Source: Natrialba taiwanensis DSM 12281 (GTDB lineage Archaea > Halobacteriota > Halobacteria > Halobacteriales > Natrialbaceae). From it: a stretch of DNA of 64,000 bases. The notes under the pieces were generated by a model. The model did no database searches. It was not told the DNA's origin and worked only from the letters and a program-made list of their open reading frames with translations. The DNA lies in the NCBI RefSeq assembly GCF_000337595.1, contig NZ_AOIL01000042.1, forward strand, positions 183,558 through 247,557, read 5' to 3'. The position numbers were made by a program, and so were the translations under genes. Shown in pieces: positions 37,305 through 46,842 of this stretch; position 1 is the first letter of the stretch, and each line of letters starts with the position of its first letter.

Positions 37305-37438
37305 ACGAGTTCACACGGTTCGATGCCGACATCTCAACTTGAAGCGAGTACTGAAGACAGTCGGCGAGGAGTGACGCTTCGCACCACTAAACGCGGCTCG
37401 CTCCAACGATTTTGGAACGAGCGACTGGACCGAGAAGT
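37305..37438 (+). pseudogene. Relic of a tandem copy: VapC 3' end plus rfcL promoter and start
   Basis: This stretch aligns with 38078-38266. ACGAGTTCACAC at 37305-37316 matches the PIN gene codons at 38078-38089. CTGAAGACAGTC...GAGTGACGCTTCGCA matches the PIN gene end and spacer. CTAAACGCGGCTC at 37387-37399 matches 38216-38228. GAGCGACTGGACCGAGAAGT at 37419-37438 is identical to 38247-38266 inside rfcL. The rfcL ATG has become ACG here, and about 56 bp of the PIN part are deleted. It is a decayed first copy of a tandem duplication with a unit near 828 bp. Confidence 0.8.
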
Positions 37439-37594
37439 CGGGAACATGTGATGTAGATTCGGTGTGCTGAGAGCGTCGAATATGCACCGTTGTTTGCTCG
37501 TGGATGCGGAGACAAGTTCCGGACCGACGCGCACAGAATGGGTAATTCCCTATGTCGGGGAACATTTTTATTTTCGCCCACCGTACCTCGGGAT

Positions 37595-37825
37595 ATGGCT
37601 GACGTAGCGCTGGACGACCGTGGTCGCCTCACGCTCCCGAAGGAGGTTCGAGAGCGATATGGAGACCGGTATCACGTCGTTCAGCTTCCCGACGGGGTCA
37701 AATTGGTCCCGGTCGCCGACGACCCGCTCGAAGCACTCAGGGACGAATTCGCAGATATCGAGAAGTCGGCCGACGAACTTCGTGAAGAAACTCGCGAAGC
37801 GGCGCTCGACGAGGCTGGACGATAG
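37595..37825 (+). CDS. AbrB/SpoVT-type antitoxin (VapB-like)
   Basis: 76 residues from the ATG at 37595. The SpoVT/AbrB swapped-hairpin DNA-binding motif is at residues ~1-45: MADVALDDRGRLTLPKEVRERYGDRYHVV. An acidic helix follows (EALRDEFADIEKSADELREETREAALDEAG), the part that normally wraps the toxin. A T-rich box at about 37564-37573, 22-31 bases before the ATG, suggests a leaderless start. Its stop codon directly abuts the ATG of the PIN toxin gene (TAGATG). Role: neutralises the toxin and autorepresses. Confidence 0.88.
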   Translation: MADVALDDRGRLTLPKEVRERYGDRYHVVQLPDGVKLVPVADDPLEALRDEFADIEKSADELREETREAALDEAGR

Positions 37826-38202
37826 ATGTATATGCAGAAACCGATTTTCTCCTCGCGCTGATTAAGGACGAAGACTGGCTCGGAGACGCCGCCGAGTCGG
37901 TGTACCGGAAACACCGAGATGAGTTGTGGACATCGCAGTTCACGCTCATCGAACTCCTGATGGTCGCCTACCGCGAGGAACGTGATACCGAACGCGTCGT
38001 CTCGAACGCTGCTAACCTCGTCGAGGTACATGGTGATGTGGAGACGGTCGTTACGGCGGCGACATACGTGGAAGACCACGAGTTCACACCGTTCGATGCA
38101 CTTCACCTCGTCGAATCGAACGGCGATACCATCGTCTCGAGCGACGAGACGTACGAGGACGTCACACCACGTTTCGACCTGAAAACGGTCGACGACGAGT
38201 AG
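37826..38202 (+). pseudogene. VapC-type PIN-domain toxin, frameshifted at codon 3
   Basis: The ATG at 37826 directly follows the antitoxin stop but reads MYMQKPIFSSR then stops. From 37828 a different frame carries a full PIN domain: YAETDFLLALIKDEDWLG, TSQFTLIELLMVAYREE, FTPFDALHL and IVSSDETYEDV, with the acidic catalytic residues all present. ATGTATATGCAGAAACC differs from the expected ATGTATGCAGAAACC by one extra AT, a two-base insertion in a TATAT run. The toxin is either inactivated, translated from the GTG at 37900 without its first Asp, or a sequencing error. Family role: ribonuclease on tRNA or rRNA. Confidence 0.8.
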
Positions 38203-38244
38203 CGCTCCGCAATCCCTAAACGCGGCTCACACCAATACCCGTCA

Positions 38245-39783
38245 ATGAGCGACTGGACCGAGAAGTACCGTCCGACGACGCTGTCGGAGGTACGCGGGAA
38301 CAACAAGGCCCGAGACAAACTCGAGGAGTGGGCCACGACCTGGGACGACCATCGGGACGCAGTGATCGTCCACGGAAGCCCCGGCGTCGGGAAAACCTCG
38401 GCGGCCCACGCGCTGGCCAACGACATGGGCTGGCCCGTGATGGAACTCAACGCCAGCGACAGCCGCGGGGCCGACGTGATCGAACGAATCGCCGGCGAGG
38501 CCGCAAAGAGCGGCACGCTCACCGGCGGCGAGTCGGGACGGCGGCTGGTAATCCTGGACGAGGCCGACAACTTCCACGGTAACGCCGACTACGGCGGCTC
38601 GCGGGAGGTCACCCGCGTCGTCAAGAGCGCGAACCAGCCGATCGTCCTCGTAGCCAACGAGTTCTATGACATGAGCCAGTCGCTTCGCAACGCCTGCGAG
38701 ACGATCGAGTTCCGCGACGTGTCGAAGCGCTCGATCGTGCCCGTCCTCCGTGATATCTGCCGGCGCGAGGATATCGAGTACGAGGAGGAGGCACTCGAGA
38801 AAATCGCCGAGACGACAAGCGGCGACCTGCGCTCGGCGGTCAACGACCTGCAGGCCGTCGCCGAGGACACCGGTCGGCTGACCGTCGATGACGTAGTCAC
38901 AAGTGAACGCGACACGACAGAGGGAATCTTCGACTTTCTCGACGCGCTCATCAAGGACGAAGACGCCGAAGGCGCGCTCAAGGCGTCCTACGACGTCGAC
39001 GAGAACCCCGACGAGATGTTAAACTGGATCGAAGATAACGTTCCGAAGGACTACCACGGCGCTGAACTCGCGGACGCCTACGAGTTCCTCGCGAACGCCG
39101 ACCGCTGGCTGGGGCGGGTTCGCTCGACGCAGAACTACTCGTTCTGGCGCTACGCCTCGGATAACATGACCGCGGGCGTCGCGGCCTCCCGCCGCGAGGA
39201 CAAGGGCGGGTGGACCCGTTACGGGCCGCCGAGTTACTGGTCGAAACTCGGCCGGACGAAGGGCTCGCGGAACACGCGCGATTCGATCGCCGAACGGATC
39301 GCCGAACGGGAGGGCACGAGCGTCGCCACGGCTCGCCGCGAGGTCATGCCCTTCCTCTCGGCGATGACCCACCATTGCAAGAACCGCGAGCTGACCGTTC
39401 GCATGGCGGCGACTTATGAACTCGACGAGAAGGAGGTGTCGTTCGTCACGGGGAGCGGCAAGGATACGAACAAGGTTCAGTCGATCGTCGAGGACGCCGA
39501 GGAGATGATCGCCGAGGAGACGATCGAGCATTCCGGTTCAGCGTTCTTCGATGCCGAGGGAGCAGCGGCGGACGAAGCCGAATCGGCAGCTGATGGCGAA
39601 CGCGGCGGTGAGGACGAGACGAACGCCGACGCCGGTACTGGCGGCTCGAACGAACAGGAAACGCTTGCAGGTGCGACCGGAACATCGAGCGGAGACGGTG
39701 GCGATGAACACGAAGCCTCGGCCACCGAAGCCGACCCAACCGAATCCAGCGACGATCAGTCCGGACTGAACGATTTCCTGTAA
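38245..39783 (+). CDS. rfcL: Replication factor C large subunit
   Basis: 512 residues. MSDWTEKYRPTTLSEVRGNNKARDKLEEW is the canonical start. Walker A is HGSPGVGKTSAAHALA (about residues 47-62) and Walker B LVILDEADNFHG (about 96-107), with sensor motifs downstream. The C-terminal third is an acidic low-complexity tail that ends in QSGLNDFL, a PIP-box that binds the PCNA clamp. It loads PCNA at primer ends together with the small subunits encoded elsewhere. Its first 22 bases are duplicated in degraded form upstream of the VapBC module. Confidence 0.96.
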   Translation: MSDWTEKYRPTTLSEVRGNNKARDKLEEWATTWDDHRDAVIVHGSPGVGKTSAAHALANDMGWPVMELNASDSRGADVIERIAGEAAKSGTLTGGESGRRLVILDEADNFHGNADYGGSREVTRVVKSANQPIVLVANEFYDMSQSLRNACETIEFRDVSKRSIVPVLRDICRREDIEYEEEALEKIAETTSGDLRSAVNDLQAVAEDTGRLTVDDVVTSERDTTEGIFDFLDALIKDEDAEGALKASYDVDENPDEMLNWIEDNVPKDYHGAELADAYEFLANADRWLGRVRSTQNYSFWRYASDNMTAGVAASRREDKGGWTRYGPPSYWSKLGRTKGSRNTRDSIAERIAEREGTSVATARREVMPFLSAMTHHCKNRELTVRMAATYELDEKEVSFVTGSGKDTNKVQSIVEDAEEMIAEETIEHSGSAFFDAEGAAADEAESAADGERGGEDETNADAGTGGSNEQETLAGATGTSSGDGGDEHEASATEADPTESSDDQSGLNDFL

Positions 39784-39922
39784 CGCGACTCCTGCGCTTT
39801 TACGGATAGTACGATCAGCTGGTCCCACGACGATGCCGACGGCGACAGCGACGAGCGGGTGGATTGTGAGAAACGAACGACAGTCAGTACGTCCGCGTCC
39901 GGACCCCGCCGGAAGCGTGCGA

Positions 39923-41143
39923 TTACAGGAGGCCTAACTCCGTGCCGACCGTTCGGAACGCCTCGAGACACGAAACGACGTCCTCGCGGCTGTGGGTTGC
40001 AATCGGCGCGACGCGGAGGCGACTCGTTTCCTCGGGTACCGCCGGCGGTCGGATCGCCGGGACGACGATCCCGCGGGCGCGAAGCCCATCCGCGAGCGTG
40101 AGAGCATCCCGCTGATCGCCGACGATGACGGGCAAGATCTGAGACTCGCCCGGAATCGAAAAGCCCATCGTCTCCAGCCCGTCCCGGAGGTGGGCGACGT
40201 TCTCCCAGAGCTGTTCGCGCGCATCGCTGTAGCGTGCGAGGTGCAACGCCTCACTCGCTGCCGCGGCCGCCGTCGGCGCGAGTCCCGTCGAGAACGCGAA
40301 CGACCGCGCATCGTTGAGCAGGCACTCGATCAACGCGTTGCTGCCGGCGACGTAGCCACCCTGACTCGCGAGCGCCTTCGAGAGCGTCCCCATCTGGATG
40401 TGTACCCGTTCTTCGAGTCCCTCCGCCTGAACGACGCCGCCGCCGTCCACGTAGAGCCCCGTCGCGTGCGCCTCGTCGACCATCACCCACGCACCGAACT
40501 CTTCGGCGAGTTCACAGATGGTCGAGAGCGGGGCCACGGTCCCGTCGACGCTGAAGACGGAGTCGGTGACGATTAGCCAGGATTCGTCGTCGTTGTCATC
40601 GTCCGCGCGGTCGGCCCGGTCCTCGAGTTCAGTGCGCAGACTCGCCGGATCGCAGTGATCGTAGACGGCCGTCTCGCAGCCGGCGAGCCGACAGCCATCG
40701 ATGAGACTCGCGTGGTTGAACTCGTCGGAGAAGATCACGTCCGGGTCGAGTGCGGTGATCGTGCCGACGTTGGCGGCGTATCCGGAGGAGAACGTCAGTG
40801 CGCGTTCGGTCCCTTTCGTCTCGGCGAGCAGTCGTTCTAAGTCGTGGTGGACCATCGTATCGCCGGTGACGACCCGGCTTGCGCCGGAGCCCGTGCCGAC
40901 GGTTGCGGCGGCCTGGCGTGCCGCATCCTGGACGCGCTGGTCGTCGGTCAGGCCGAGATAGTTGTTCGACGAGAACACGAGCGCCTCCTCGGAGTCGAGA
41001 ACCGGGAGGTCACCGCCGGCACTGTCGGCGAAGTACCCGCGCTCGGCGACCCGATCAACGGGCGACAGCGTTCGTTTCTGCTTGCGCTCCTCGAGGGTGC
41101 CGAGTCGATCCTCGAGGTCGAACCCGCGGTCGCAGTCTTCCAT
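39923..41143 (-). CDS. bioF: 8-amino-7-oxononanoate synthase
   Basis: 406 residues of the alpha-oxoamine synthase family (PLP fold type I). Motifs: FSSNNYLGLTDDQRVQDAA, GTGSGASRVVTGDTMVHHDLE, IFSDEFNHASLIDGCRLAG, VTDSVFSVDGTVAPL, MVDEAHATGL and the PLP-lysine region QMGTLSKALASQGGYVAGS. It condenses pimeloyl-CoA/ACP with alanine in biotin synthesis. It is separable from 2-amino-3-ketobutyrate-CoA ligase only by whole-family comparison, so some doubt remains. The other biotin genes are not adjacent. An acidic insertion ADRADDDNDDE is at about residue 180. Confidence 0.85.
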   Translation of the reverse strand: MEDCDRGFDLEDRLGTLEERKQKRTLSPVDRVAERGYFADSAGGDLPVLDSEEALVFSSNNYLGLTDDQRVQDAARQAAATVGTGSGASRVVTGDTMVHHDLERLLAETKGTERALTFSSGYAANVGTITALDPDVIFSDEFNHASLIDGCRLAGCETAVYDHCDPASLRTELEDRADRADDDNDDESWLIVTDSVFSVDGTVAPLSTICELAEEFGAWVMVDEAHATGLYVDGGGVVQAEGLEERVHIQMGTLSKALASQGGYVAGSNALIECLLNDARSFAFSTGLAPTAAAAASEALHLARYSDAREQLWENVAHLRDGLETMGFSIPGESQILPVIVGDQRDALTLADGLRARGIVVPAIRPPAVPEETSRLRVAPIATHSREDVVSCLEAFRTVGTELGLL

Positions 41144-41245
41144 TCGCCTGAAGGGAGTCCGCGACGTGGTTTTACTCTCACGGTTCTGTCTCGCGTCTCC
41201 CGATGCGCTGAACTCGATCGAGTGAACGAAAGTGGCGGTGGCGGG

Positions 41246-42502
41246 CTATCGCGGCGTCTCGGCACCCCATTTGTCGAGTGCGGTCGCGAGTTCGGCGTGC
41301 TCCTGGGCGTATTCGTCGAGTGATACGCCGTCGAGACTGGCCTCGACGGACTGGCGGAGGGCTTTCGCGCCGGCGTGGGTGCCGTCGGGATGGCCGTGGA
41401 TGCCGCCGCCGGCCTGGATGCAGATGTCGGTGCCGAGCGCGTCGATGAGTTGGTCGACGACGCCGGGGTGGAGTCCGCCGGAGGCGACGGGGAGGACGGG
41501 CTTGAGCCCGTGGCAGTCGCCGTGGAGCCAATCGTTGATACCCGGCGTATCCTCGTTTGCGAGTTTGCCGAGGCCGGCGGTGCCGGTGTGGATGTGGTCG
41601 ACGCCACAGAGGCGGGCGATCTGTGCGAGCACGCGCATCGAGACGCCGTGGTGGTCCAGCCGGTCGAAGGCGGCGTGCATGGCGCGGTGGGCGTGGATCG
41701 CCAGCCCGTGGTCTTCACAGCGCTCGCGGACGGACTGGACGGCCGCCCAGCCGCAGGTAATCACGTCGATCATGACGAAGCCACCGCCGTGTTCCGCCAC
41801 GAGGTCGACGCGGTCGAGCATCTCGGTCGTCTCGCCGGTGACGTTCACCAGGTAGTCTTTTCGTTCGCCGACATCCTCCTCGACGCGGTCGCGGGCGGCG
41901 AGGCTCTCCGCGAGTCGGTCCTCGAAGGGATTGAAGTCCTGATCCGTGAGGTTCTCGTCGTCTTTCAGCAGGTCGACGCCGCCGCGCCAGGCCTCCTCGC
42001 CGACGCGGGCGTGGGCGGCCGTCGAAAGCCCGACCTTGGGTTTCGGAACCGTTGCCAAGATGGGCCGCTCGCCGGCGTCGAGTTTTTCGCGCGCGACGCC
42101 GGTCCCGAACTGTGGACCGGGGAAGCCGGAGACGATCGATTCGGGCCAGTCACAGTCCTCGAGTCGGATGGATTCGACGGCTTTCATGCCCATGATATTG
42201 CCCGCGATACACGAGAGAATCTGGGGCATGCTCCCTGCTTCGAATAAGTCGGCGGGATAGGCGACGGTAATCTCGTTCTCGCTCTCATCGATTTCGCAGG
42301 CGACCGCGCCGAGATGGGTCAGTTCCGACTCGTCGACGTGCAAGGTCGCCCAGGTGCCGTTCGACGACTCGGAGGCAACCCGACTCGCTGCGGCCTCTAT
42401 CGTCATATCCTCGGCCGGTTCGATCCTGAAGGTACAGACGAGTTCAGTCGCGGCAGGGTCGTACGCACGGTCGAGAAAGTCGTCGTACTCGATACCGGTC
42501 AT
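41246..42502 (-). CDS. rbcL: Ribulose-bisphosphate carboxylase, type III
   Basis: 418 residues, archaeal form III length. Catalytic elements: TVPKPKVGLS (Lys154 and Lys156), GGVDLLKDDENL with carbamylated Lys180 and Mg2+ ligands Asp182 and Glu183, HAHRAMHAAF, HTGTAGLGK and PVASGGLHPG. All are intact, so it should be active. Form III enzymes fix CO2 onto ribulose-1,5-bisphosphate derived from nucleotides (AMP or nucleoside salvage), not in a Calvin cycle. The salvage partners are not adjacent here, so the gene acts as an orphan. It is transcribed alone from a start about 270 bp from the next divergent gene. Confidence 0.94.
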   Translation of the reverse strand: MTGIEYDDFLDRAYDPAATELVCTFRIEPAEDMTIEAAASRVASESSNGTWATLHVDESELTHLGAVACEIDESENEITVAYPADLFEAGSMPQILSCIAGNIMGMKAVESIRLEDCDWPESIVSGFPGPQFGTGVAREKLDAGERPILATVPKPKVGLSTAAHARVGEEAWRGGVDLLKDDENLTDQDFNPFEDRLAESLAARDRVEEDVGERKDYLVNVTGETTEMLDRVDLVAEHGGGFVMIDVITCGWAAVQSVRERCEDHGLAIHAHRAMHAAFDRLDHHGVSMRVLAQIARLCGVDHIHTGTAGLGKLANEDTPGINDWLHGDCHGLKPVLPVASGGLHPGVVDQLIDALGTDICIQAGGGIHGHPDGTHAGAKALRQSVEASLDGVSLDEYAQEHAELATALDKWGAETPR

Positions 42503-42775
42503 GGTATCTGCTGACGTTCACCGTGGTGGCTAATAGTGTTTGTGTCGTTTCGCACAGTGAAGCAACCCGCACCAACGGAGCGTTCGGTTCGATGAGCGAT
42601 CCGATTCCGATGGATTTGTTGGAAATTCGACGGCTAGTTTTCGTTTGGTCACATTTGCCCGCTCTGCAACCCGGAATCGGCCGACACGCTAATACGGTAC
42701 GTCTCTCAGGGCTCGTGACAGGAAAAATTGCAAAAATTAATTAGCTGGTATAATATAACAGCTACTCGGGAGTGC

Positions 42776-43606
42776 ATGACCGATACGACGATTGACGAAC
42801 ACACGGGCGATGGGGGCGTTGATGGCGGCGCGAGCGCCACCGATCTCTTCGGTGAACTCGCGGACGACACGGCCGACGAGCCGGCGGGCGAACAGGGTTC
42901 TACTACTGCGGCCGGGAGCGACGCTGAGACCGGTACCGAGACCGATACCGAGACTACCAATAGCAATAGCAATAGCAGTGGTCCCACCGGAACTACCGAC
43001 GATGCTCCCGCTGAACCGCGTGATATCGAGGATCAGACCGCCGCCTCGATCTTCGGCCAACTCAAGGGCGACGACGGAGCCGCCGTCGACGACGTTCTCG
43101 ACGACAGCCCCGAAGCGATCATCGCCAGTGCGGACGAACCGGTCGACGAACCGACCGACCTCGATGACGACCTCCTCGCGGACGACGGTGAACTCGAGGC
43201 GCTCCTGTTGACCGGGCGAACGAAAGAGCAGGAGTTCCTGTGGGTCGACACGGAGACTGAATCCGAAGTTGAGGCTGAGGCCGAGGCCGAAGCCGACTCT
43301 CAAACCGAAACCGATCCCGGTTCAGCAACCGAAACGACACCGGATTCCCCAGCAAGCGATCGTCGCTCGGAACCGGACGGTTCACAGACTGACGACACAG
43401 CGAAGCAGCAGGGACGGGACGATCACGATTCCGCCAACGAGCGGGCCAGCGACTCGAACGCGGCGACACACGTTCCGTTCGATGCCACGAGTTCTGCGTC
43501 CGAACCCGAATCCGAAACCGAGTCAGCACAGGACGCTGTCGCAGCTGACAATGAATCGGACGGCGTCCTGAGCCGCCTTCGGTCGACGCTGACTGACCTC
43601 CTCTAG
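42776..43606 (+). CDS. Acidic, mostly disordered haloarchaeal protein
   Basis: 276 residues from the ATG at 42776. Most of it is low-complexity Asp/Glu/Thr/Ser sequence, including alternating E and T runs (ETGTETDTETTNSNSNSS, EVEAEAEAEADSQTE). Ordered islands are two related motifs, ATDLFGELADD (about residue 21) and AASIFGQLKGDD (about 87), the segment LLLTGRTKEQEFLWVDTE (about 140-157) and the C-terminal LSRLRSTLTDLL helix. The repeated LFGEL/IFGQL islands look like short binding motifs for a partner. Function unknown; strictly haloarchaeal composition. Confidence 0.65.
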   Translation: MTDTTIDEHTGDGGVDGGASATDLFGELADDTADEPAGEQGSTTAAGSDAETGTETDTETTNSNSNSSGPTGTTDDAPAEPRDIEDQTAASIFGQLKGDDGAAVDDVLDDSPEAIIASADEPVDEPTDLDDDLLADDGELEALLLTGRTKEQEFLWVDTETESEVEAEAEAEADSQTETDPGSATETTPDSPASDRRSEPDGSQTDDTAKQQGRDDHDSANERASDSNAATHVPFDATSSASEPESETESAQDAVAADNESDGVLSRLRSTLTDLL

Positions 43607-43880
43607 ACGCCGGTCTGCACTCGTTTCTTCCCAGTAGTTAGTACTGTAATTCGTTATCCCGTACGAGGAGTGAATGAATCGGACGGCTCGTTACGCGCGG
43701 ATATGAAGTAACCGCTGTGGAACGCCCCAGCGCCTGCGAGCGAAACTGTTCTGCCTCTCCCAGTCCGATCACGCACAGCGGCTGTCTTCTCGTAGTCGAT
43801 TCCCGCGGCTTCTGTCGGTAGTACTCTCGACGTGTCGACGTGATATCGACCACACGACACACCACGCCCTCAGACCGCGT

Positions 43881-44033
43881 TCACGGTGGATGCCAGCCGA
43901 GTTCAGTTCGCCGAACCGTATACGACTCGCCGCCGCAGTTCGGACAGACCGTCCGACTGAACTCGGGGTCGAACGTGCGGTCGGGAATTGTGTGTGCACA
44001 GCCACACGCATCACACTCGATGTGGACGGACAC
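43881..44033 (-). CDS. Small CPxCG-type zinc-finger protein
   Basis: 50 residues with a GTG start at 44033. The peptide reads VHIECDACGCAHTIPDRTFDP then VCPNCGGESYTVRRTELGWHP, two CxxC zinc-ligand pairs spaced as in haloarchaeal CPxCG mini-proteins. It is shorter than most ORF finders report. The zinc-ribbon pattern and strand agreement support it. The 43607-43880 stretch beyond its stop holds no convincing gene. Confidence 0.65.
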   Translation of the reverse strand: MSVHIECDACGCAHTIPDRTFDPEFSRTVCPNCGGESYTVRRTELGWHPP

Positions 44034-44176
44034 AGGCTATACTGGACGTGACCGTTCGTCAGTGTGGTGCCGGTGAGTGTCGGGGATGGCGACCGTCCAC
44101 TCGCGTAACGACAATCAGTTCATATCTAGCCCGATCACCGGATACACCTTTAGGACTCTGAGTGGTCACTGTTACC

Positions 44177-44455
44177 ATGGGAACACAGTACCGAACAAGC
44201 CCTGACCCGCCCGAAGAACCGACGGAACGAGGTGCCGAGGATGCGGCTGAGACGGCGACAGCGATGCGCCGCGGCGCGCTTGTCGCGACTTCGTCGGTGT
44301 TTGGCCTTGCATTTCTCGTCGTCGCTCTGATGCAGGTGACGCGTGTCCTGGCTACCTCCTCGCCCTACAGTGCCCTGAGCGTCGTCGATGGGGTCGTGAT
44401 CGCGATCGTCGCGCTTGCGTTCGTCGCTGGACTCGTCATCGGCCGTCAACGGTAG
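44177..44455 (+). CDS. Small two-helix membrane protein
   Basis: 92 residues from the ATG at 44177. A polar N-terminus (TSPDPPEEPTERGAEDAAETATAMRRG, to about residue 33) precedes two hydrophobic helices, ALVATSSVFGLAFLVVALMQV and VVDGVVIAIVALAFVAGLVIG, with a basic RQR end. Function unknown; the charge bias (basic end inside) suggests that both termini are cytoplasmic. It converges on sucD. Confidence 0.65.
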   Translation: MGTQYRTSPDPPEEPTERGAEDAAETATAMRRGALVATSSVFGLAFLVVALMQVTRVLATSSPYSALSVVDGVVIAIVALAFVAGLVIGRQR

Positions 44456-44517
44456 CAAAAAGGCGTCCGGACGGCGGCCACGGCAGTGCCCCGTCCCTGC
44501 GAGCGATACTGAACTCG

Positions 44518-45390
44518 TTACTCGAGGAACGATTCGATGTTGTCGGCGACTTCTTCGGGCGTGTCGCCAACGGGGACACCGGCATCGTTCAGCGCGTTGA
44601 TCTTGCTCTCTGCGGTACCGGTTCCGGAACCGGAAACGATTGCGCCGGCGTGGCCCATGCGCTTGCCCGGTGGGGCTGTGCGGCCGGCGATGAAGCCGGC
44701 GACGGGCGTGTCGACGTGCTCGTCGATGTAGGCTGCGGCTTCTTCCTCGTCTTCGCCGCCGATTTCACCGCACATGACGATGGCTTCGGTTTCGTCGTCG
44801 TTCTCGAAGAGTTCGAGTGCGTCGACGAAGTCGGTGCCGATGATTGGGTCGCCGCCGATGCCGATGGCGGTGGTCTGGCCGATACCGCGATTGGTGAGGC
44901 TGTCGACGACCTGGTAGGTTAGCGTCCCCGAGCGGGAGACGAGACCGACGTTGCCGTCCGCGAAGATGTTTCCGGGGAGGATGCCGAGTTTGGCCTCGCC
45001 GGGGGTGATGAGGCCGGGGCAGTTCGGTCCGACGAGTCGGGTGTCGGTTTCGGTCAGGCGCTTGTTGACCTTCGCCATGTCTTGGGTCGGGATGCCCTCC
45101 GTGATCGCGACGGCGAGGTCGAGGTCGGTGTCGAGGGCTTCGAAGACGGCGTCGCCCGCGAACGCCGGCGGGACGAAGATAACCGAGGTGTCGGCGTCTT
45201 CCTCGGCGACGGCCTCGTGGACCGTGTCAAAGACGGGGACGCCGTTGACCTCCTGGCCGCCCTTGCCGGGGACGGCACCGGCGACGACGTTGGTGCCGTA
45301 CTCCATCATCTGTTCGGCGTGGAACTTGCCCTCCCCGCCGGTGATGCCCTGTACCACGACGCGCGTGTCGTCGTCGACTAGAACGCTCAT
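44518..45390 (-). CDS. sucD: Succinyl-CoA synthetase alpha subunit
   Basis: 290 residues. CoA-binding Rossmann start: [28 protein letters not shown], then [22 protein letters not shown]. The phosphohistidine loop is [16 protein letters not shown], and [22 protein letters not shown] is the nucleotide grip. Together with SucC it interconverts succinyl-CoA and succinate with substrate-level phosphorylation in the citric acid cycle. It overlaps the sucC stop by four bases (ATGA), a coupled operon. Confidence 0.96.
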   Translation of the reverse strand: MSVLVDDDTRVVVQGITGGEGKFHAEQMMEYGTNVVAGAVPGKGGQEVNGVPVFDTVHEAVAEEDADTSVIFVPPAFAGDAVFEALDTDLDLAVAITEGIPTQDMAKVNKRLTETDTRLVGPNCPGLITPGEAKLGILPGNIFADGNVGLVSRSGTLTYQVVDSLTNRGIGQTTAIGIGGDPIIGTDFVDALELFENDDETEAIVMCGEIGGEDEEEAAAYIDEHVDTPVAGFIAGRTAPPGKRMGHAGAIVSGSGTGTAESKINALNDAGVPVGDTPEEVADNIESFLE

Positions 45391-46541
45391 TGTTCGTTCA
45401 CCTCCTCGGCGTACGCGACGGTACGCTCGACTGCGTCCTCGAGGGTCTGTTCGACCGTCACGAGGTCCTCGTTCAGAATCTCCATACCTTCCTCCCAGTT
45501 GGTGCCGGCGAGGCGGACGACGACCGGCTTGGGGATTTCGTCGAACTGCTCGAGCGCCTCGTTGATGCCGCGGGCGACCTCGTCGCCGCGGGTGATGCCG
45601 CCGAAGATGTTGAAGACGACGCTGTCGACGTTGTCGTCGGAGAAGACCATATCCAGCGCGTTCGCGATGCGTTCGGCTTTCGCGCCACCGCCCACGTCGA
45701 GGAAGTTGGCGGGTTCGCCGCCGTAGTAGTCGACGAGGTCGAGCGTGGTCATGACGAGGCCGGCACCGTTGCCGATGATGCCGACGTTGCCCTCGAGTCG
45801 GACGTAGTCGAAGCCGTACTCGTCGGCCTTCTGTTCGAGTTCATCGCCGCCGCTTGCGGCTTCTTCCTCCATCTCGGCGAGTTCAGGCTGGCGGAATAAC
45901 GCGTCCTCGTCGATGTTCATCACGGCGTCGGCCGCGATGACATCGTCGTCCGCGGTGACCATCAGCGGGTTGATTTCGGCGTCGGAGCCGTCGCGGCTCT
46001 CCCAGAGATCGTAGAGCGTGGTGAGAACGCTTGCAACGTCGTTGGCGACGGACTTGTCGACACCGGCGTCGTAGACGGCCTTGCGTGCCTGGAAGGGGTG
46101 CATGCCGAACGCGGGGTCGATGTGTTCGCGGGCGATGGCGTCGGGGTCCTCTTCGGCGACCTCCTCGATATTGACGCCGCCCTTGGTCGAGACCATCGCG
46201 ACCGGTTTGCCCTCGCCGCGGTCCATCGTGATCCCGACGTAGAGTTCGTTCGTAAAGTCGACCGCTTCCTCGACGAGGACGCGCTCGACGCGGTAGCCCT
46301 TGAGGTCCATGCCGAGGATCGACTCGGCCGCCTCGCGGGCCTCGTCTTCGTCCTCGGCGAGTTTGATCCCGCCGGCCTTGCCGCGGCCGCCGACCTGTAC
46401 CTGCGCCTTGACTGCGACTGGATACCCGATCTCCTCGGCCGCGGTCAGTACACCGTCGACGTCGGAGGCGAGTTGGGACGACGGCGTTGGAACGCCGGCG
46501 TCGGCGAAGACGTCCTTCGCCTGGTACTCGTGCAGTTTCAT
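45387..46541 (-). CDS. sucC: Succinyl-CoA synthetase beta subunit
   Basis: 384 residues from the ATG at 46541 ([22 protein letters not shown]); an ATG two codons upstream is also possible. ATP-grasp motifs: [67 protein letters not shown] and [15 protein letters not shown]. It binds the nucleotide and succinate and partners with SucD downstream. The gene order sucC-sucD with coupled translation is standard. Confidence 0.96.
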   Translation of the reverse strand: MKLHEYQAKDVFADAGVPTPSSQLASDVDGVLTAAEEIGYPVAVKAQVQVGGRGKAGGIKLAEDEDEAREAAESILGMDLKGYRVERVLVEEAVDFTNELYVGITMDRGEGKPVAMVSTKGGVNIEEVAEEDPDAIAREHIDPAFGMHPFQARKAVYDAGVDKSVANDVASVLTTLYDLWESRDGSDAEINPLMVTADDDVIAADAVMNIDEDALFRQPELAEMEEEAASGGDELEQKADEYGFDYVRLEGNVGIIGNGAGLVMTTLDLVDYYGGEPANFLDVGGGAKAERIANALDMVFSDDNVDSVVFNIFGGITRGDEVARGINEALEQFDEIPKPVVVRLAGTNWEEGMEILNEDLVTVEQTLEDAVERTVAYAEEVNEQ

Positions 46542-46842
46542 AACCATTCGAACGGGCGTTCTGACCTTGCTTAAATCCTGTTAGTTCCACTCGTACCGGG
46601 GATTCAGTGTCGGGTAGATGGCAGGTATATCGGCTATCGGCGGAGGATTACGCACAGGGGCTTCCATCGGCGGATACCGTGGTGACAGGGAGCACGGACC
46701 GAAGGGTTTGACCCGCGACGGTTCCAATCTCGACGCACGTGTCCCCCCGAGTTCAGCTGACGGGCACCGGTGACGCCACACCGGTCACAGAGAGACGTTC
46801 GCTGCCCGCTCGCTCGCGGGCCAGTGCCGGAGTTGTCTCCGA
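46542..46842. other. Divergent intergenic region, no gene seen
   Basis: About 300 bp between the sucC start and the UbiA gene. The part next to sucC is AT-richer (TTGCTTAAATCCTGTTAG at about 46567) and should hold the sucCD promoter, with the TTTAAG-like box on the minus strand about 30 bases upstream of the ATG. The open frames in the rest lack support. Confidence 0.5.

Noticed and set aside
42503-42775. Possible small gene between rbcL and the acidic protein
   Set aside because: Short frames only, AT-rich toward 42720-42770 where the acidic protein's promoter should lie; nothing codes convincingly.
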